Shown one piece after another: positions 49,444 to 61,977 of a stretch of DNA of 64,000 nucleotides (its first letter is position 1; the number at the start of each line of letters is the position of its first letter). The DNA is from Balanoglossus misakiensis (lineage: Eukaryota; Hemichordata), in NCBI GenBank assembly GCA_040954595.2, contig CM082595.2, positions 4,898,001-4,962,000 on the forward strand, in the 5' to 3' direction. The position numbers and the translations under genes were made by a program. A model generated the notes under the pieces. The model saw only the letters and a program-made list of their open reading frames with translations, had not been told where the DNA came from and ran no database searches.

Positions 49444-52400
49444 ATGGCTTCGGATGTTCAACCACCAGCTCCGGAAACCGCAGGTATGTTGATAGCAGCT
49501 CGCTTGAGCCCGCACGAAAATGTGGGCTTCTCGTTGCAGGAAAGCACCCGTACATTCGTGAGGGAGAGTCGTCCGCTCCAGGAAGAGCAGAAAGACATGA
49601 ACTCGAATGCACATAAGGATAACTCTGCCCCTCTGATCAAGTCTCCCCAATTGCCCGTGGTGAGACCTCAAAGAAAGCGCCGGCACAGCAGTAGTTTGCC
49701 AGCACCAAGCAATCACAACAGTCCGAAGTTCAGCAGCCCTCAACATCTGAAGAGGCGGAGAAAGACCACAGCAGGGTCGGTGCAAAGCATGAAGTTTCTG
49801 CTGGGCGGAAATATTTCGGACCCTCTTAATCTGAATAGTCTTGTTACAGGTGATCCAAACGCACCAGTTGTGTCTCCATACTGCTCGCCCGCGCCTCTGC
49901 GGAATAAGGACCCCATTCCAGTTATAATTCCCAAAGACATTACAGATCCGTTGAACTTGAACGCTGCAAGTGATGGAGAGGATAATCCTCCTGCCCCTGT
50001 CTCCGTCAAAACTCCAAAGAGTGGCGGAAAGAAAAAGAAGAGACACCGCTCACACCAGAAAAAGGGTGGCGAGCAGCAGAAAAAGGATGGCAGTTCTGAC
50101 TTTACTAGCGACAGCAGCGAGATTGTTGAGAAAAATGAGCAATCTGACAGAGATGTCCCTACCCAGTTGGAATTCAGTCGGCAGAAAGAACGAATTGACA
50201 AGATAGTGTCACCAGTGTTAGATGCATTTGATGACACTTCACCCCGGGCCAGGCAAAGGAAAAGGAAACAAGAGCCAAGTGCGAAAGTCAGTCGCTCACT
50301 GCTCAGGACTGACACGGTGCACACTGAACCACCCACATCTCACACGAAGCAGAAACTTCAGAAACAGACAAGCCGGGAGCAAAAATCACTGCCAAAGTTC
50401 CATAACAAAGGGAAAGTTTTCCAGTATGGCAATTATAATCAATACTATGGGAAACGGAACCCGGAAAAGGGACTTGTCGATGAGAGATTGAGGTGCTTTC
50501 GTCCGGACTGGTTCGAAGGAAAGGATGTTTTGGACATCGGATGCAATATTGGACATATTACGATATGCATTGCACGAGACTTTGAACCACGACGCATTGT
50601 TGGAATCGACATAGATGGGAACTTAATCAGCATTGCCAGGAAAAATATCAGACATTATCTGTCCCCGACCAACTCATTCCTTGGGGTGAAGTTCCCCGTG
50701 TCGGAGAACAGAGCCCACGGACCGATAGCTGCCCCTCCCGTGCCACAGAGTGGAACAGACCAACCTTCAAGGTTCCCTAACAATGTTTTATTCAAATGTG
50801 TAAGTATGGTCTTCTACATGTAAATAATGCGTTATTTGAGGTATATGTGATTGTACACGTCATAGGGTTTCGTCTACATGAAAACTTGCAGTTGAGATAA
50901 TTACAAGATTTACACAATTTTTGTAAGACACCCCTCTCCCACCCCCACCCCTGCCAAACATTGAAGGGGCTTTCGGCCGACAGCTGGATGGAGTTATTTG
51001 TGTATACATGTAGAATCAAATGCTCTCTACATAATAATTCCACCCACCCTAAAATCTGCCAAGAAAGATTGGGGGGGGGGAGGCACAATGAAAATTGCGT
51101 GTGTGCACTGTGTGTGGTCAATTTCAATTGCTTCTTCCCACAACTTAAGTTATTTTGCTAAGTTTCTTGTATATATGATGCAAAATAACAGTTGTGTTGT
51201 GTATGATAGATTTGTACCAATGCTTCTTGCCCATACTTCTCCATCAGATTTGAGATACTAAAAATCCAATAGTGTATTGATTCTGAAATTGTTGGAATAG
51301 GTTCCCGACTTTTCGGACAGCCTTGCACTGAGTTGATTGAAGTGCACTGTCTTTGGCACGCTGCCAACTTAAGATTTACCAGTATGAGGCAGACTGCCAC
51401 ACATACGTCATTTGTAGTGTTTACATGCATTGTTGTGAATGTGGCGTACAAACTTGCCATACAACCGTCGCATCTCTACAGTTCAGTAGTACTTTTGCTG
51501 CACATAAGTCCGTAAGTAGTGCAATAATACAAACATTGCTCTGCTATTTGCAGGTCTTTTGTGGCATAATTTGTTTATTTATAGAAAAGTGTTTGTACGC
51601 TTACAAGTAGAGACTGGTGTCCCATTGAAATTATTAAAATGTGTTAATCTTAATACCCCTCTACACATGTACATCGCTGTAGTCTAAACTCAAATTCATT
51701 GTTTTTTACCTTCACTCATTGCGAACGAAACCCTTTAGAATACATGTTTAGCACTGAATAATCAAAAACTGGTGGCGCAAGGTCACAAAACAACAGTTAC
51801 TATTCATGTCATGTCATTCTTTCAACTTGATAGTACCATGTGTTTTGACTGTCATCAATGATTGTTTTAACATGTGGGCGGGGCTGGGAGAAATCCGTCA
51901 CAGTCAAAGATTGTGGTATACGTGAATGTTCGTTGACGTAAATACACTCAAAACTAGGCCAACTCTTCTGCATAAACAACAGGACTACAGTGGCTGCAAA
52001 CGATAATGTTTTTTTATCTTTACTCCTGCCCTGATGCATTTGATTTCATTGTTTGTATTTAGCTTACATGTAGCTCTTTCACTACCATGGTTCAGTCCAA
52101 AATACATTGTTTTCTATGACAGGGTAACGGTTGGACCAAAAGAGGGGAAAAGGGGGCGGAAGGGTTAGTGCTTGCCAGCAAAGTTTGTAACTGCATACAC
52201 ACATCTTGTGTTGTTATTGACCAAAGCATTTTATATAATTTAGTCTGTATTTTCATTCATTTGTCAGTAATTTTGAAACTGACACACATGCAAGACAATT
52301 ATGTAAACAAGCAAAAACGTCAACATAACAAAAGGAAGTACATGTACCTAGATGTGTATACCTGATACAGAGCAAAAACTTTGAAAATATTTTCTGTTTA

Positions 52401-54814
52401 TGGCCACTGAGAGACCCTGTAAATAGCTTTACAATATTCGCCCTTGACCTTCAAATAACTAAGCCGTGGTGTCATTGAATGATAACTTTGTGTAGTGGCA
52501 TGATGGAATGGGAGGGAGGGGGGGGGGGGGGGGATTTAAGCCACAACTTACTACACCATGCCATCAAATACATGTACATCCATCCATTCTGTGTATATTT
52601 TATCATGGCTTGTGATTTCTCTTAATCCTGTCTTTGTCTACATTTGACTAGTTGTGGTGAGAGGGGATGTCCCTGTGTACATGTACAGTGTTATTGTTAA
52701 GGGTGGAACCTAGGTAAACTCTACCGGGGTTTCCCAGTCATTTTACCATGGTTCCCCTAGGTGTACTAGTGGAGTAATATTATCAGGGTTCCCATATTAT
52801 TTACCAGTGTTCCCTAAATCTTAGCAAAATCACTGATGTATGATTGCATGTGGCCGTATCCTGTTGTATTTTGTTTTGTAATCTCACAGTGGAGTCTTCT
52901 TCTGTTCTTTTCACAGTGCAACTACGTTCTCGACAGAGACGAGCTTCTGGCTCTGCAGAAACCCGAGTATGACGTGATACTGTGCTTGAGTGTCACAAAA
53001 TGGATTCATCTCAACTGGGGCGATGACGGTCTGAAGAGGATGTTCAAGAGAATCTACATGCAGCTCAAACCCGGGGGGAGGCTGGTGCTTGAACCGCAGA
53101 TGTGGCAGACATATGCCAGAAAAAAGAAGCTCTCCGTAAGTGCAGGTTTCAACCCTTTTCACCACAATGGTTCAGTCCAAACCCATTGTTTTCTATGGTA
53201 AGGTTGGACCTCTAGAAAGGAAAATGGGGGGTTAAAGGTGTACGGTCACATGTGCATATTGAGCGACTGTCATCATGGAAAGATGAATTCTAGCCAATCG
53301 TAGATTTTTGCAGGAGGCCATGCAAAAAAAGCACGTCTTTTAACCATATATAGCTATACACGCTTGTATGTAAATTAGAGGTGACTGTATCCCTTTAACC
53401 CTTTCACCCTGTTTTCCTTTATTGTGGTCCAACTTTGCCATAGAAAACAATGGATTTGGACCAGACCATAGTAGTGAAAGGGTTAACCTAATTATACCAT
53501 TTTCATTCCATTGTAACCAAATTGACCAAAATTGTTCTTGCTGCGTGTAAATAAATCTGGCTGGTATTTGGTAGACAAACGCCTGCAGTCTTTCATTGCA
53601 GAAAAACGTCTTACTGCGAGAAAACAGATTAAAACGGCCATCAATCTCTCAGATTTTCTGTTTCCAGTTTCACTGGAGGGTAAAGTGCAGCAGAGGCTAT
53701 TCGTGCAGAAATGTAATCAATCATGTATTATGTCCCTTTCCAGGAAACTGTCTATCGCAATTATAAAGAGATCAAGTTGAGGCCAGGGCAGTTCACAGAG
53801 TACCTACTCTCTAAGGAGGTCGGGTTTTCAACCTGTGAGCTTATAGACACACCAGTCAATCCTGCTAAAGGTATGTACAAGTTATACACTTGGAGTTTTG
53901 TTCAAATTTCTACCTATGTAAGTTCCTCACTGTCGCATACAAAGCATGTACATGTTGATTTAATCTGAAACAAGTCTGGATAAATTCCATATACACGCAC
54001 ACATTCCAAAGATTATATTGGGATAGCGTTCATATTTTCCCTCCCATGCTAGATAGCTATCAGGTTTTCACTGTTCATTGTAAAATCTGATAGTGGTACT
54101 ACTGTAGTATACTAGACATATCCAATCAGTGAAACTGTCATTTCCTTGCTATTGAGATTGTGTTATGGAGTTGCATCATCACTGAATATAGGGGGTAAGG
54201 CTGCATCCTGCGTTGGATATATATCGAGTTTCAATGGGTGAGCAAATCCTTTTCAGAGCCACTACCCTGTGGATTAGATTTAGTACCCTAAAACGATTAC
54301 TAGCTTAGCTGTACATAGTTTCAATGTCAGTGTTGAAGGTAAATATTATGTGCTACTGCTAGTGTGTCAGCTATGCCCAGTCATAAAAAGTACTATCTGG
54401 GGCTAGTGGATTTGCTCACCCCTGTACAATGTAGGTTTACTGTTCAGTATAACACAATGTGGTAGCAACAGCTCTGTCCGTAATAACCCATTTTATGTCA
54501 GTAAATTGTTAAATGCCTACAAGGTGTAATGGTGTATTAATTAAACTTGAATGTTTTGTTTTGTTTCTGTAATTGAAGGATTTCGCAGACCCATCATGGT
54601 GTTCCGGAAAAGCAGCAAAGAGAGTCCCAAGATTCATTCCACAGAAGAAGCCACCAGAGATCACAGCTCTGGGGAACACAAGAAGGCACATGAAGAGCGC
54701 CACCTGGAGTCATCAAGTAGTACAAAGCATGCTGTTGCTATGGAAACAGGCCGTAGTGGTGGTGAAGTTGAATCGAAGGATGGAAGTGACGAGATGATGA
54801 AAGTGGATAAATAA
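49444..54814 (+). CDS. MEPCE: 7SK snRNA methylphosphate capping enzyme (MEPCE/BCDIN3), 4 exons
   Basis: SAM-dependent methyltransferase that adds a methyl group to the 5' gamma-phosphate of 7SK RNA and stays in the 7SK RNP, which restrains P-TEFb. Exons 49444-50799, 52917-53135, 53744-53870, 54579-54814 give 645 aa (human about 689). The in-frame GTG at 49438 is ignored in favour of ATG 49444. The N-terminal half is basic and disordered, with two family motifs, [13 protein letters not shown] (about 119-131) and DITDPLNLN (about 166-174). The catalytic part has [19 protein letters not shown] (SAM motif I near 362), [18 protein letters not shown] and GPIAAP. Exon 2 carries [28 protein letters not shown] and LEPQMW; exon 3 carries YRNYKEI and VGFSTCEL. 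After the usual end ([18 protein letters not shown]) there is an extra Ser/Lys/Glu-rich tail of about 60 residues. Intron 1 is about 2.1 kb. Confidence 0.96.
53153..53482. mobile_element. Three abutting TTAA MITEs (A-B-A) in MEPCE intron 2
   Basis: A family-A element (about 53153-53231) is joined through TTAA 53232-53235 to a family-B element (53236-53394), joined through TTAA 53395-53398 to a second family-A element (53399-53482) that ends at TTAA 53483-53486. The B ends read AGGTGTACGGTCAC and GTGACTGTATCCCT; the last A ends read CCCTTTCACC and AGTGAAAGGG. Each internal TTAA is shared by two neighbours, suggesting repeated insertion at existing boundary TTAA sites. Confidence 0.8.
54237..54420. 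mobile_element. Possible MITE with GGTGAGCAAATCC ends in MEPCE intron 3
   Basis: GGTGAGCAAATCC at 54237 and its reverse complement GGATTTGCTCACC at 54408-54420 bound about 184 bp. No convincing target duplication or second copy was seen, so this is only an inverted-repeat candidate. Confidence 0.45.
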
Positions 54815-55837
54815 CTGTTTCCGACAGTTGATAGACCATTCGCTCTGACGAAAAGAGTATTGGACTTATTGTAGCACCTGAATGATGCAGATTATCATTC
54901 ATGGTGTGCTTCGAGAAATACTGTACCCACCAGATGAAGTGTAGAGCCAAAAACTCTCCATGGACCGAAATTCCTACTTGTAGCAAATCGAAAATGATTC
55001 AGAAAATGTTTACATCTTATATTATGTGTGATACCAGTGAAGGAACATCAGTTATCAACTGGAAATTGAACAGACAGTCGAAAGCTGTCTTTTGCTCATA
55101 TGCTATCGCAGACTCTTTCAAAACCTCAGCCCAGAGATCATCACCGTGATCGACATGAATCGTTTTATTCCAACGTAGGCCAATATGCAAATATCTTTTG
55201 TCTTGTCACTCAGTCCTTGCATATCTTGACTTTGCTCTTTTTAACAGAGATATGCAAGCGACCCAGATCTAGGCTCTTGTAAGCCAACAATTAGTTCCAC
55301 ACATGTATGTGTCATCTTCTGGTTTCATGAACACACAACACACAGACTCAATCGCCACAAGTTCCTGATTTAAAAGGTGCGCGATTTTGAAGTCAAACAA
55401 AGATGTCTTAAATGCTTTATAGACAAACTTTCAATGAGAGTCATCATTAGCATTCCTCACAAATCTTTTGCAGCTGAAAAAAACGTCTTCATGTTGGCAA
55501 GAGCATGAACACAGCTGACAGAATTTATGGAAAACTAGTAAAAGTTTACCTACAATCTCTGTTTCAAAATGAAACGCAACCTACTCAAATTGTACACACT
55601 TATGGCCATCATGCATTGACAAATCGGCAGTATTCAAGCATTCTCACCAAACCCCAGTGTACGTTCTGAGTTTGTGTGCGCATCCAAAATGCCCATGGAA
55701 AGTGTGAAGTTTCTGTGAAAACCTTCACTCCTTCACATTGTAAAGTTATTCGCTCCCCACGCTGCTGCAGAGTATTGATTATAAAATCTTTCTGATTCAA
55801 GCATTCTTGGATTCCACAGGAAGAGTTGTAGAATTAA

Positions 55838-56063
55838 AGGGAAGGGGTCGTCGCGCCGCGTGAGTGTCCTCCCTGATAAGAATATGCCCTCCCATACCAG
55901 CGCAAACACCACTGCAGTCGCCACGACCTGATATGATCTTCAGTTGCTGTCATGCCAAGTCTATTGTACCGTTGGCTGCTTCGTTCATTCTAAGAATGAT
56001 CTAATTTCAGGGATTTGTGGGTAGATTGTAAACAAACAAACGAGGCGCGACGACCCCTCCGCT
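55838..56063. mobile_element. TTAA-flanked MITE, family C, with GC-rich ends
   Basis: A 226-bp element between TTAA at 55834-55837 and 56064-56067. Its inverted ends are AGGGAAGGGGTCGTCGCGCC and GGCGCGACGACCCCTCCGCT (18 of 20 positions pair). A TTAA target again suggests a piggyBac-like source, but the ends differ from families A and B. Confidence 0.78.
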
Positions 56064-56129
56064 TTAAAATTGACTTTTCCAAACTCTGCACAGTTACACT
56101 TGCCATAAATAATTACAGTACATCAAAGT

Positions 56130-56270
56130 CAATGGTGTATTAGCGCGGTCTAAAGAACATATGGTGGCGCACTTTTTTTCACGTGTGCCACCCACAGAAA
56201 ATCTGTGATTGGCTGGATCTCAATTTGCCATGGTAACTGTAGCTCATTTTCCAAAGGTGACCGTATACCT
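56130..56270. mobile_element. Family-B MITE, 5'-truncated
   Basis: It carries the family-B core in reverse (AGAACATATGGTGGCGCAC, GTGCCACCCACAGAAAATC, TGCCATGGTAACTG) and a complete right end GGTGACCGTATACCT followed by TTAA at 56271-56274. The left terminus is missing. Confidence 0.7.
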
Positions 56271-58141
56271 TTAATTAGGGTGTTTTCTTCAATTCCATCA
56301 ACGAAGAATAGAAAGGCTTTGTCTTTAGAAAAACTACATTTGCAGTATTCTTATATTTCAAACAAATGTAGTGACAGTTCATTTTTTGAAATCCACAGAT
56401 TGTGGAAGACCTCCAAGGTTGCTATGATTTCTTATGCTTCAGAACAGAAGTCGAAAGAATTATTTCCAAACTTTTTTTGGAGAGATTTATCTTGTATTGG
56501 TACATTCGTAGTGGTAGTTATAAAACAGTTGTCTTTTCAATGATGCAGTCACTTTGGAATCCTTGCCATAAGTCTTTCAATGAAAAAAGTTTATTTTTGT
56601 ACAAAACATGTACAGCAAGTCCCTTTATGGACTCGATATTTAGTACTAAGATTTAAAACTTAACGAAAAAAACAGAAAAAACAAAACAGACATGAGTTAT
56701 ACTGAGTGTATCCATGTGATAGTTTATTTGGCATGTTTCATTTCCAAGTCTGGGGATGAAAGAAAGCTTGTGTAATGGTATGGTCCAAAATGGCTGCATA
56801 GGGTTCTCCAGATAGAGTTCTTCATTACAGATGTCAAAGGCAGTATTTGTATTTTGCATCTGGAATTTCATAGTCATTCACATTGACGAAACTTGTACTT
56901 GCAAAGAGCTGTTTGCAATGGTGTTTAAAGCCAATTACATGTGGCCTGCTTGGCAGTGTGCATGTACAATTAAAAATCAACTTTCATTGAATTTTTTCGT
57001 CATCTGCAGAAATGTTATTTTGCAGTTGTCATGTCAGCTGTAAGCACTGTGTGTTGGTCGATGCAAATCAAGAGGCCACTGTTTATGTTTGGTGTCAATT
57101 GTATCTGTAACATCACAACAATTTATTTCATGTTGAATACAGTCAGAAAGGGCAGGATACATCTTCAACAGCAGTCTTCATATATATATAATTGGCTTTG
57201 CTTGTTGTTCAGTTCCGTATTGGTTTACACTCATCAATACTGACAAAATGCAGTAAAAGTAATTGAATCAAAAATCCTTGTCCGATGTAGAGTTGATTCA
57301 CTCATGAAAATCAGTTTTGCCACTTGGGGGCGCTGTGTGTTTTTCCGTCATCCGGGGTACTGAGACAAAAATTTCAGTATAAGAACTTCTTATAGCTTGA
57401 GAAAATCACCATCTATTGTACTGAGAATGAAACGAGCAACAGTTTACATGAAAATCCTAGTATGGGAAACTACTTCAGAAGTCCGAGTGTTCATTAGCAA
57501 CCCATGTTAAAGTATTGACAATGATGGGGGGGGGGGGGGTCTAAATACAGTATACAGGATTATAGCAAGTCTTTCAGTATTGATACTAACAGTCATGGAG
57601 TTAGTTTAAATTCCAACAAACTAAGTAGAGGTTTGAAAATGGCTAACCATGCTTGATTTTTGGGTAAGAGTAAGTCACTGTGATCGCCCTCTTTCGGGTT
57701 GCGCGGAGATGCGTTTGTTTACTATTATCGTGCAAGTCGCTAGATGGCGTAAGGAATATGGCTAGGGCAATCTGATTAAAATCAGATGTAGGGAAACTTG
57801 ACTACCGTAAAACACAGTGGCAAAGTGAATTTAGCGGTCCCCACATCCGGTGTAAATTGTCGTCTGGTTATCCACCCTGCGCAGTCACTGACACAGCGGC
57901 CGTCTACTCAATCATCAAGGAGGGAAAGGAGATCAAGTATTATATCGTGACGTCACACCCTCTCAACCATTTGTCTTACAAAACAACCATCTCCATTTGC
58001 AACGATCACCGCCATCATTAAATTGAGCGGATCCAATTATTCGTTTGTGAATGACCGGAAGGGTAGTTAAGCATATACTACTAGTATTTGAGTCACACAG
58101 ATTACTATCCGAGGAGTTTACGCTGTACTCAGGGATAATAA

Positions 58142-58250
58142 GGGACCGTTCAGTTTTTACGGCCGGGGGGGGGGGGTCGGCCTGATTTTGAAAACCGATG
58201 ACACGAACTTGCCGCCCCCCCCCCCCCGGCCGTAAAAACTGAACGGTCCC
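58142..58250. mobile_element. 109-bp hairpin MITE, TAA target, GGGACCGTTCAG ends
   Basis: The ends begin GGGACCGTTCAGTTTTTACG and end CGTAAAAACTGAACGGTCCC, perfectly complementary and extending through GGCCGGGGGG/CCCCCCGGCC. TAA flanks both sides (58139-58141 and 58251-58253), a TWA target fitting PIF/Harbinger. More than half of its length is terminal repeat, with G/C homopolymers. Confidence 0.85.
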
Positions 58251-58524
58251 TAACAACAACACTTACAGATAGGATATAAAGCCAAGTTCCCACTTGTTGC
58301 AACAACGTTGTATAAAGATAGGATAAGCCTCTTTTCGATTTTAAATATTCATGCCTGCTTAATGTCAATACTTGAATATGCAACGGCAGGGAACTCTTTT
58401 ATTCCGTCGCCGACAAGTGTCACCTTGATGGAATAATATGTGAGATTCTGGACGAGCCTGGACGCTCTGAAGAGTCTGTCGCGCATTGATCATTGTGGTG
58501 ATAAGCTGCGTGATGTGTCTTCAA

Positions 58525-58686
58525 TATAAAAGCCTATTGTTGGGCGATGCGAGGGAAGTGGCCGTGATTTATCTGACATTCACCGGGCCCACCGCGTGAC
58601 TTACTACCCTGGGAGCGAATGACGCTCTGCTGTCTTCGCGGTAACAATACAGTATAAGCTAATACAGTATAAGCAAATTTATCGAG
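58525..58686 (+). promoter_or_regulatory. Candidate TATA promoter and first exon for the GPCR
   Basis: TATAAA at 58525-58530 is followed about 155 bases later by a strong donor-like site (CGAG|GTAAGT at 58686/58687). Together they could form a 5' exon spliced to the acceptor at 60757. No open frame connects cleanly, so it may be non-coding or unrelated. Confidence 0.25.
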
Positions 58687-59104
58687 GTAAGTCCTTGTAT
58701 ATCTAAGTAGGTGGATAGTCATTGGGTTTAAGACAAGATACTAGCGACGTTTACCTCGAAGGAATAAATCAAAATCATATCAAGGAGAAACGCGTTTGTG
58801 AGTTCTTCCCATGAATGATTTATGTGTTAAACAGATGGCACAGAAACGTGTATTAAACCCCCTTCTGTGTTAGACTAGTGTTGTATTGGGCGAAATCCTT
58901 GTCTTTGTCACTATGTACACAGAAAATAAAACAAAGAAACCAATATATTCGTAGAAAAATCTTTAAGCTATGTAACACGAGTTTTAAGATGATATGGAAG
59001 TTACATGAAATTAGTGTGGATCTTAATTCTTGCTTTCGTGTTTTTTTTTCGTGATTTTATTTGATGACATTTATCCAAAAGTTAAGGATAGTCACATTGT
59101 TAAC

Positions 59105-59115
59105 TCTCTCTCTCT

Positions 59116-59155
<40 letters not shown>

Positions 59156-59189
59156 TCTCTCTCTCTTGCTCTCTCTCTCTCTCTCTCTT
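59105..59189. repeat. (CT)n microsatellite
   Basis: About 85 bp of CT repeats with short C-runs and one TTGCT interruption. Confidence 0.95.
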
Positions 59190-60757
59190 GTAAATCTTTC
59201 TGTTTAGTTTGTCGGCCTCTCATTGCGTTTCAAGATTCCCCCTTACAACACTGTAAAATGCGGTGATGCGACATTTACAAATACGTTTCTTTTGCACTAT
59301 GTAGCTTATTTCTCTTTTACGTCCATGACGTCATTTTGTTAGTAACATTTACCGTCTTAGAATTATCCCTGTTGCTTGCAGAAACTGCATTTAGCTGAAT
59401 TTTGATGATTATCAGACTTCAATATCCGTTCGGGCAGATTCCACTTAGGTTTGTCATTGCCTCAATGTTGGGTCGATGACGATCGATGTCGTGTTATGAA
59501 CCGGGGTCTCCGACGGAGGTTCCCGCATAATACGCTTCCCCCGATAGGATCTGAAATTAGAATCTGCCATCTCCACAGGTTGCGGGAGATTATCAGAAAC
59601 GGAGCTGGGATGTGCGATTTTATTCAAGCGTTCCTATTACCTGTTTACACTGACTCAATCCTCTCAACACAACCCGCCCCCGGTTCACGAATTTCCGAGC
59701 AATGTACCTGACATTTTGTGATGTGATGTGGTTTCATTCGAGCAGACAATTTTTCAAACTTCAGTTTGACATTCTGCCTGGCGACTGCATCCGGACCGAT
59801 TTCAGAATAATGTGATTTCAGACCAGCGGTCGGTACAATAATCTGTAGGGCATAATGTTCAGTCTTACCTATTCAACACTCACCAAAACCATATTTTGAA
59901 GGGAAAGTACACGTCACTGTTAGATTAGCCGCATCATGTTCCCTGTGACTCCAGGCTTGTAATTCAAGTGAACCTTCTACAACAATTATATATAGTCGAT
60001 CTGGGTATTATGACTCTACTTTTCAACCATGATTTCTGTAGCGTGCCTCGCCTCATGGCATTCACGGTGTAATTTTCTGTAGATTAAATTCACCAGGTAT
60101 ATTTTCCGGGTTTACCTTATCTTGAAGGATGCACTTGCGTCTTACCGACGCAACAACAATGATCTGCATCACGCTGGACTGGACTTGCCCTAGTTTGAGC
60201 GGAAGGAGACCCCCCCCCCCCCCATCTAGCAAAGCTACAATCTTTCCACAAGCTTAAGGCTATACAAAAGTACAGCCTGAATAGGGAAACTCAAACAAAA
60301 TATGAATAAATATGTCTTAGTGTAGTGAATAAAAAAACGCCGACTTCATGATTTTATTTTAACTTAGACTTAAGCTTACTGTTAGGTATACGTGGGCATC
60401 TTATCGGAGTCGACGACCGATTGTGGCTGTATATGTTGCTGAGTTTGAACACGCTATATATTAAACGGGTGCCGCACCCATTTAATTGGCCTCCATACAA
60501 CGAGTAAAAACTATCGTGGTACATGTGTCGCCAAGAGATTGCAAACTGATGCATATACCAATTGGCTTAGGCTAATGGTGATAATTCTATTATAAAAGGC
60601 TAGGGAGAAGATTTGAAGTATTTTATTGTGGAAAAAATATCAGAAATTTGGCAATGCTATAAGACTTAATGCTCATCTGCCTTTGGTTGGCTTCAGTTAG
60701 GCGTGCATGCACTAGCACGACTTATTTTTCTTACTGTAGGCCTAATTTTCGTTTCAG

Positions 60758-61977
60758 AAATGATTATCCTGGCGGTTTTGTATACGGTGGTGTGTCTGGC
60801 CGGAATTGTTGGCAACGGGGTTGCGCTGGCGGTGTACGTCAGAAAGAAGAAGAGACCGACGCCCCAGTATTTCATCATCGGTCTGGCCATCATCGACTTC
60901 TTCGTCTGCCTGGTCATCATGCCGTACGGAATCTTCGCCGTCATATACCCTTCGATACTGATCACACAACTGTGCAAGTTGATGTCGTGGCTATGGCACG
61001 CTAGCATCAGCAGTTCCATCTTCATCACAGCTGCCATCGCCGTCGACAGGTACTTCGCCGTCTGCAAACCTCTCATATTTCGAGTGAGTCCCTCGTACGC
61101 GCGGGTTATCATCGTCGCCTCCATGATCATCTCTCTCCTTTTGAGCGCACCTGTTCTGATACACTTCGGGATCGTCTACACGGCCAACAATTCGAGCCTC
61201 GCCAACGCGACCACCTACTCGAAAGCGTGCACGGCGGTCGACCCGGGCTACGCCGGCGTCAACATCTACGCCGTGATCATCTTCATCATGCTGATAACGT
61301 TAGTCAGTGTCGCCTACGGCAGCGTGTACACCACGCTGCGCAGACGAGCGAGCGTCGGGGTTTTCGTTCAAGAAGACGGCGAGCGGAAGGCCACGGTGTC
61401 TACCATCGAGAACGCCAGCAGCGGCACGAATTCGACAGACAGAGCATCAACAAGTGTCAACCGAAAACACGGGGAGGGCGCCTGGAACTCCGCGAAAGGG
61501 ACAAGAAACAAGCGAACGCAAGTTTCTGGTGAAAATATCGAAGACATCCGGCCCGATATAGTTAACAGTTTACCGACAGGTAACAGGAAAACGTGTTGCG
61601 GCTTGTGGAAGGGGAACACAGCAGACATAAACCAAAGTAACCCGTCCGGACACCACTCTCGCAACAACGACATCTCATCTTGCGTGGAAACCACCCTACA
61701 TGCCCAAAAACGCACCCTTGATGACGTCAAAAACAAAACTGCTAAAATGCTTCTGCTAGTGACAATTACATTTATAGCATCGTGGGCGCCATATTGGATA
61801 CTGGTCTTTTTACCAGCCTCGTTCTGGGACACGAGGTCTCCATTTGAATTACAATTTTACAATTTTCTGAAGTATTTTTACGTCATCAACAACGCGATAA
61901 ACCCGATAATTTACAGTTTTGTCAACAAAAAGTTCCGACATGACTCATTTGCCTTATTTAAGAAATGTTTCAACTGA
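60758..61977 (+). CDS. Class A (rhodopsin-like) GPCR, main exon; 5' coding end unresolved
   Basis: Seven-transmembrane receptor at the cell surface; ligand unknown, a peptide or amine being likeliest. Numbering the upstream in-frame extension from GTG 60703 as residue 1, TM1 is about 20-46 (GN at 37-38), TM2 56-82 with Asp65, Cys91 precedes TM3, DRY is at 115-117, ECL2 has Cys176, TM6 is 347-371 with SWAP (360-363) where CWxP is usual, and TM7 has NPIIY (400-404). ICL3 is unusually long (about 135 residues) and polar. The C-tail is short, ending KKCFN, with Cys422 a possible palmitoylation site. There is no ATG before 60760, and TTTCGTTTCAG|AAATG at 60757/60758 is a good acceptor, so an upstream exon probably supplies the N-terminus. 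The rest is one uninterrupted exon. Subfamily cannot be decided. Confidence 0.88.

Larger units (their letters stand above)
54815..60757. other. MEPCE 3' flank and GPCR upstream region
   Basis: About 5.9 kb with no recognisable coding exon. It holds the MEPCE 3' UTR, a TTAA MITE (55838-56063), a family-B fragment (about 56130-56270), a poly-G run near 57525-57538, a CRE palindrome (57948-57955), a hairpin MITE (58142-58250), a TATA-like box (58525-58530), a splice-donor-like site at 58686/58687 and a CT microsatellite (59105-59189). A 5' coding exon of the GPCR should lie somewhere here but could not be assigned. Confidence 0.55.

Noticed and set aside
58555-58575. ATG after the TATA-like box as the GPCR start
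   Set aside because: The frame hits a TGA after six codons, so it cannot provide the receptor N-terminus.
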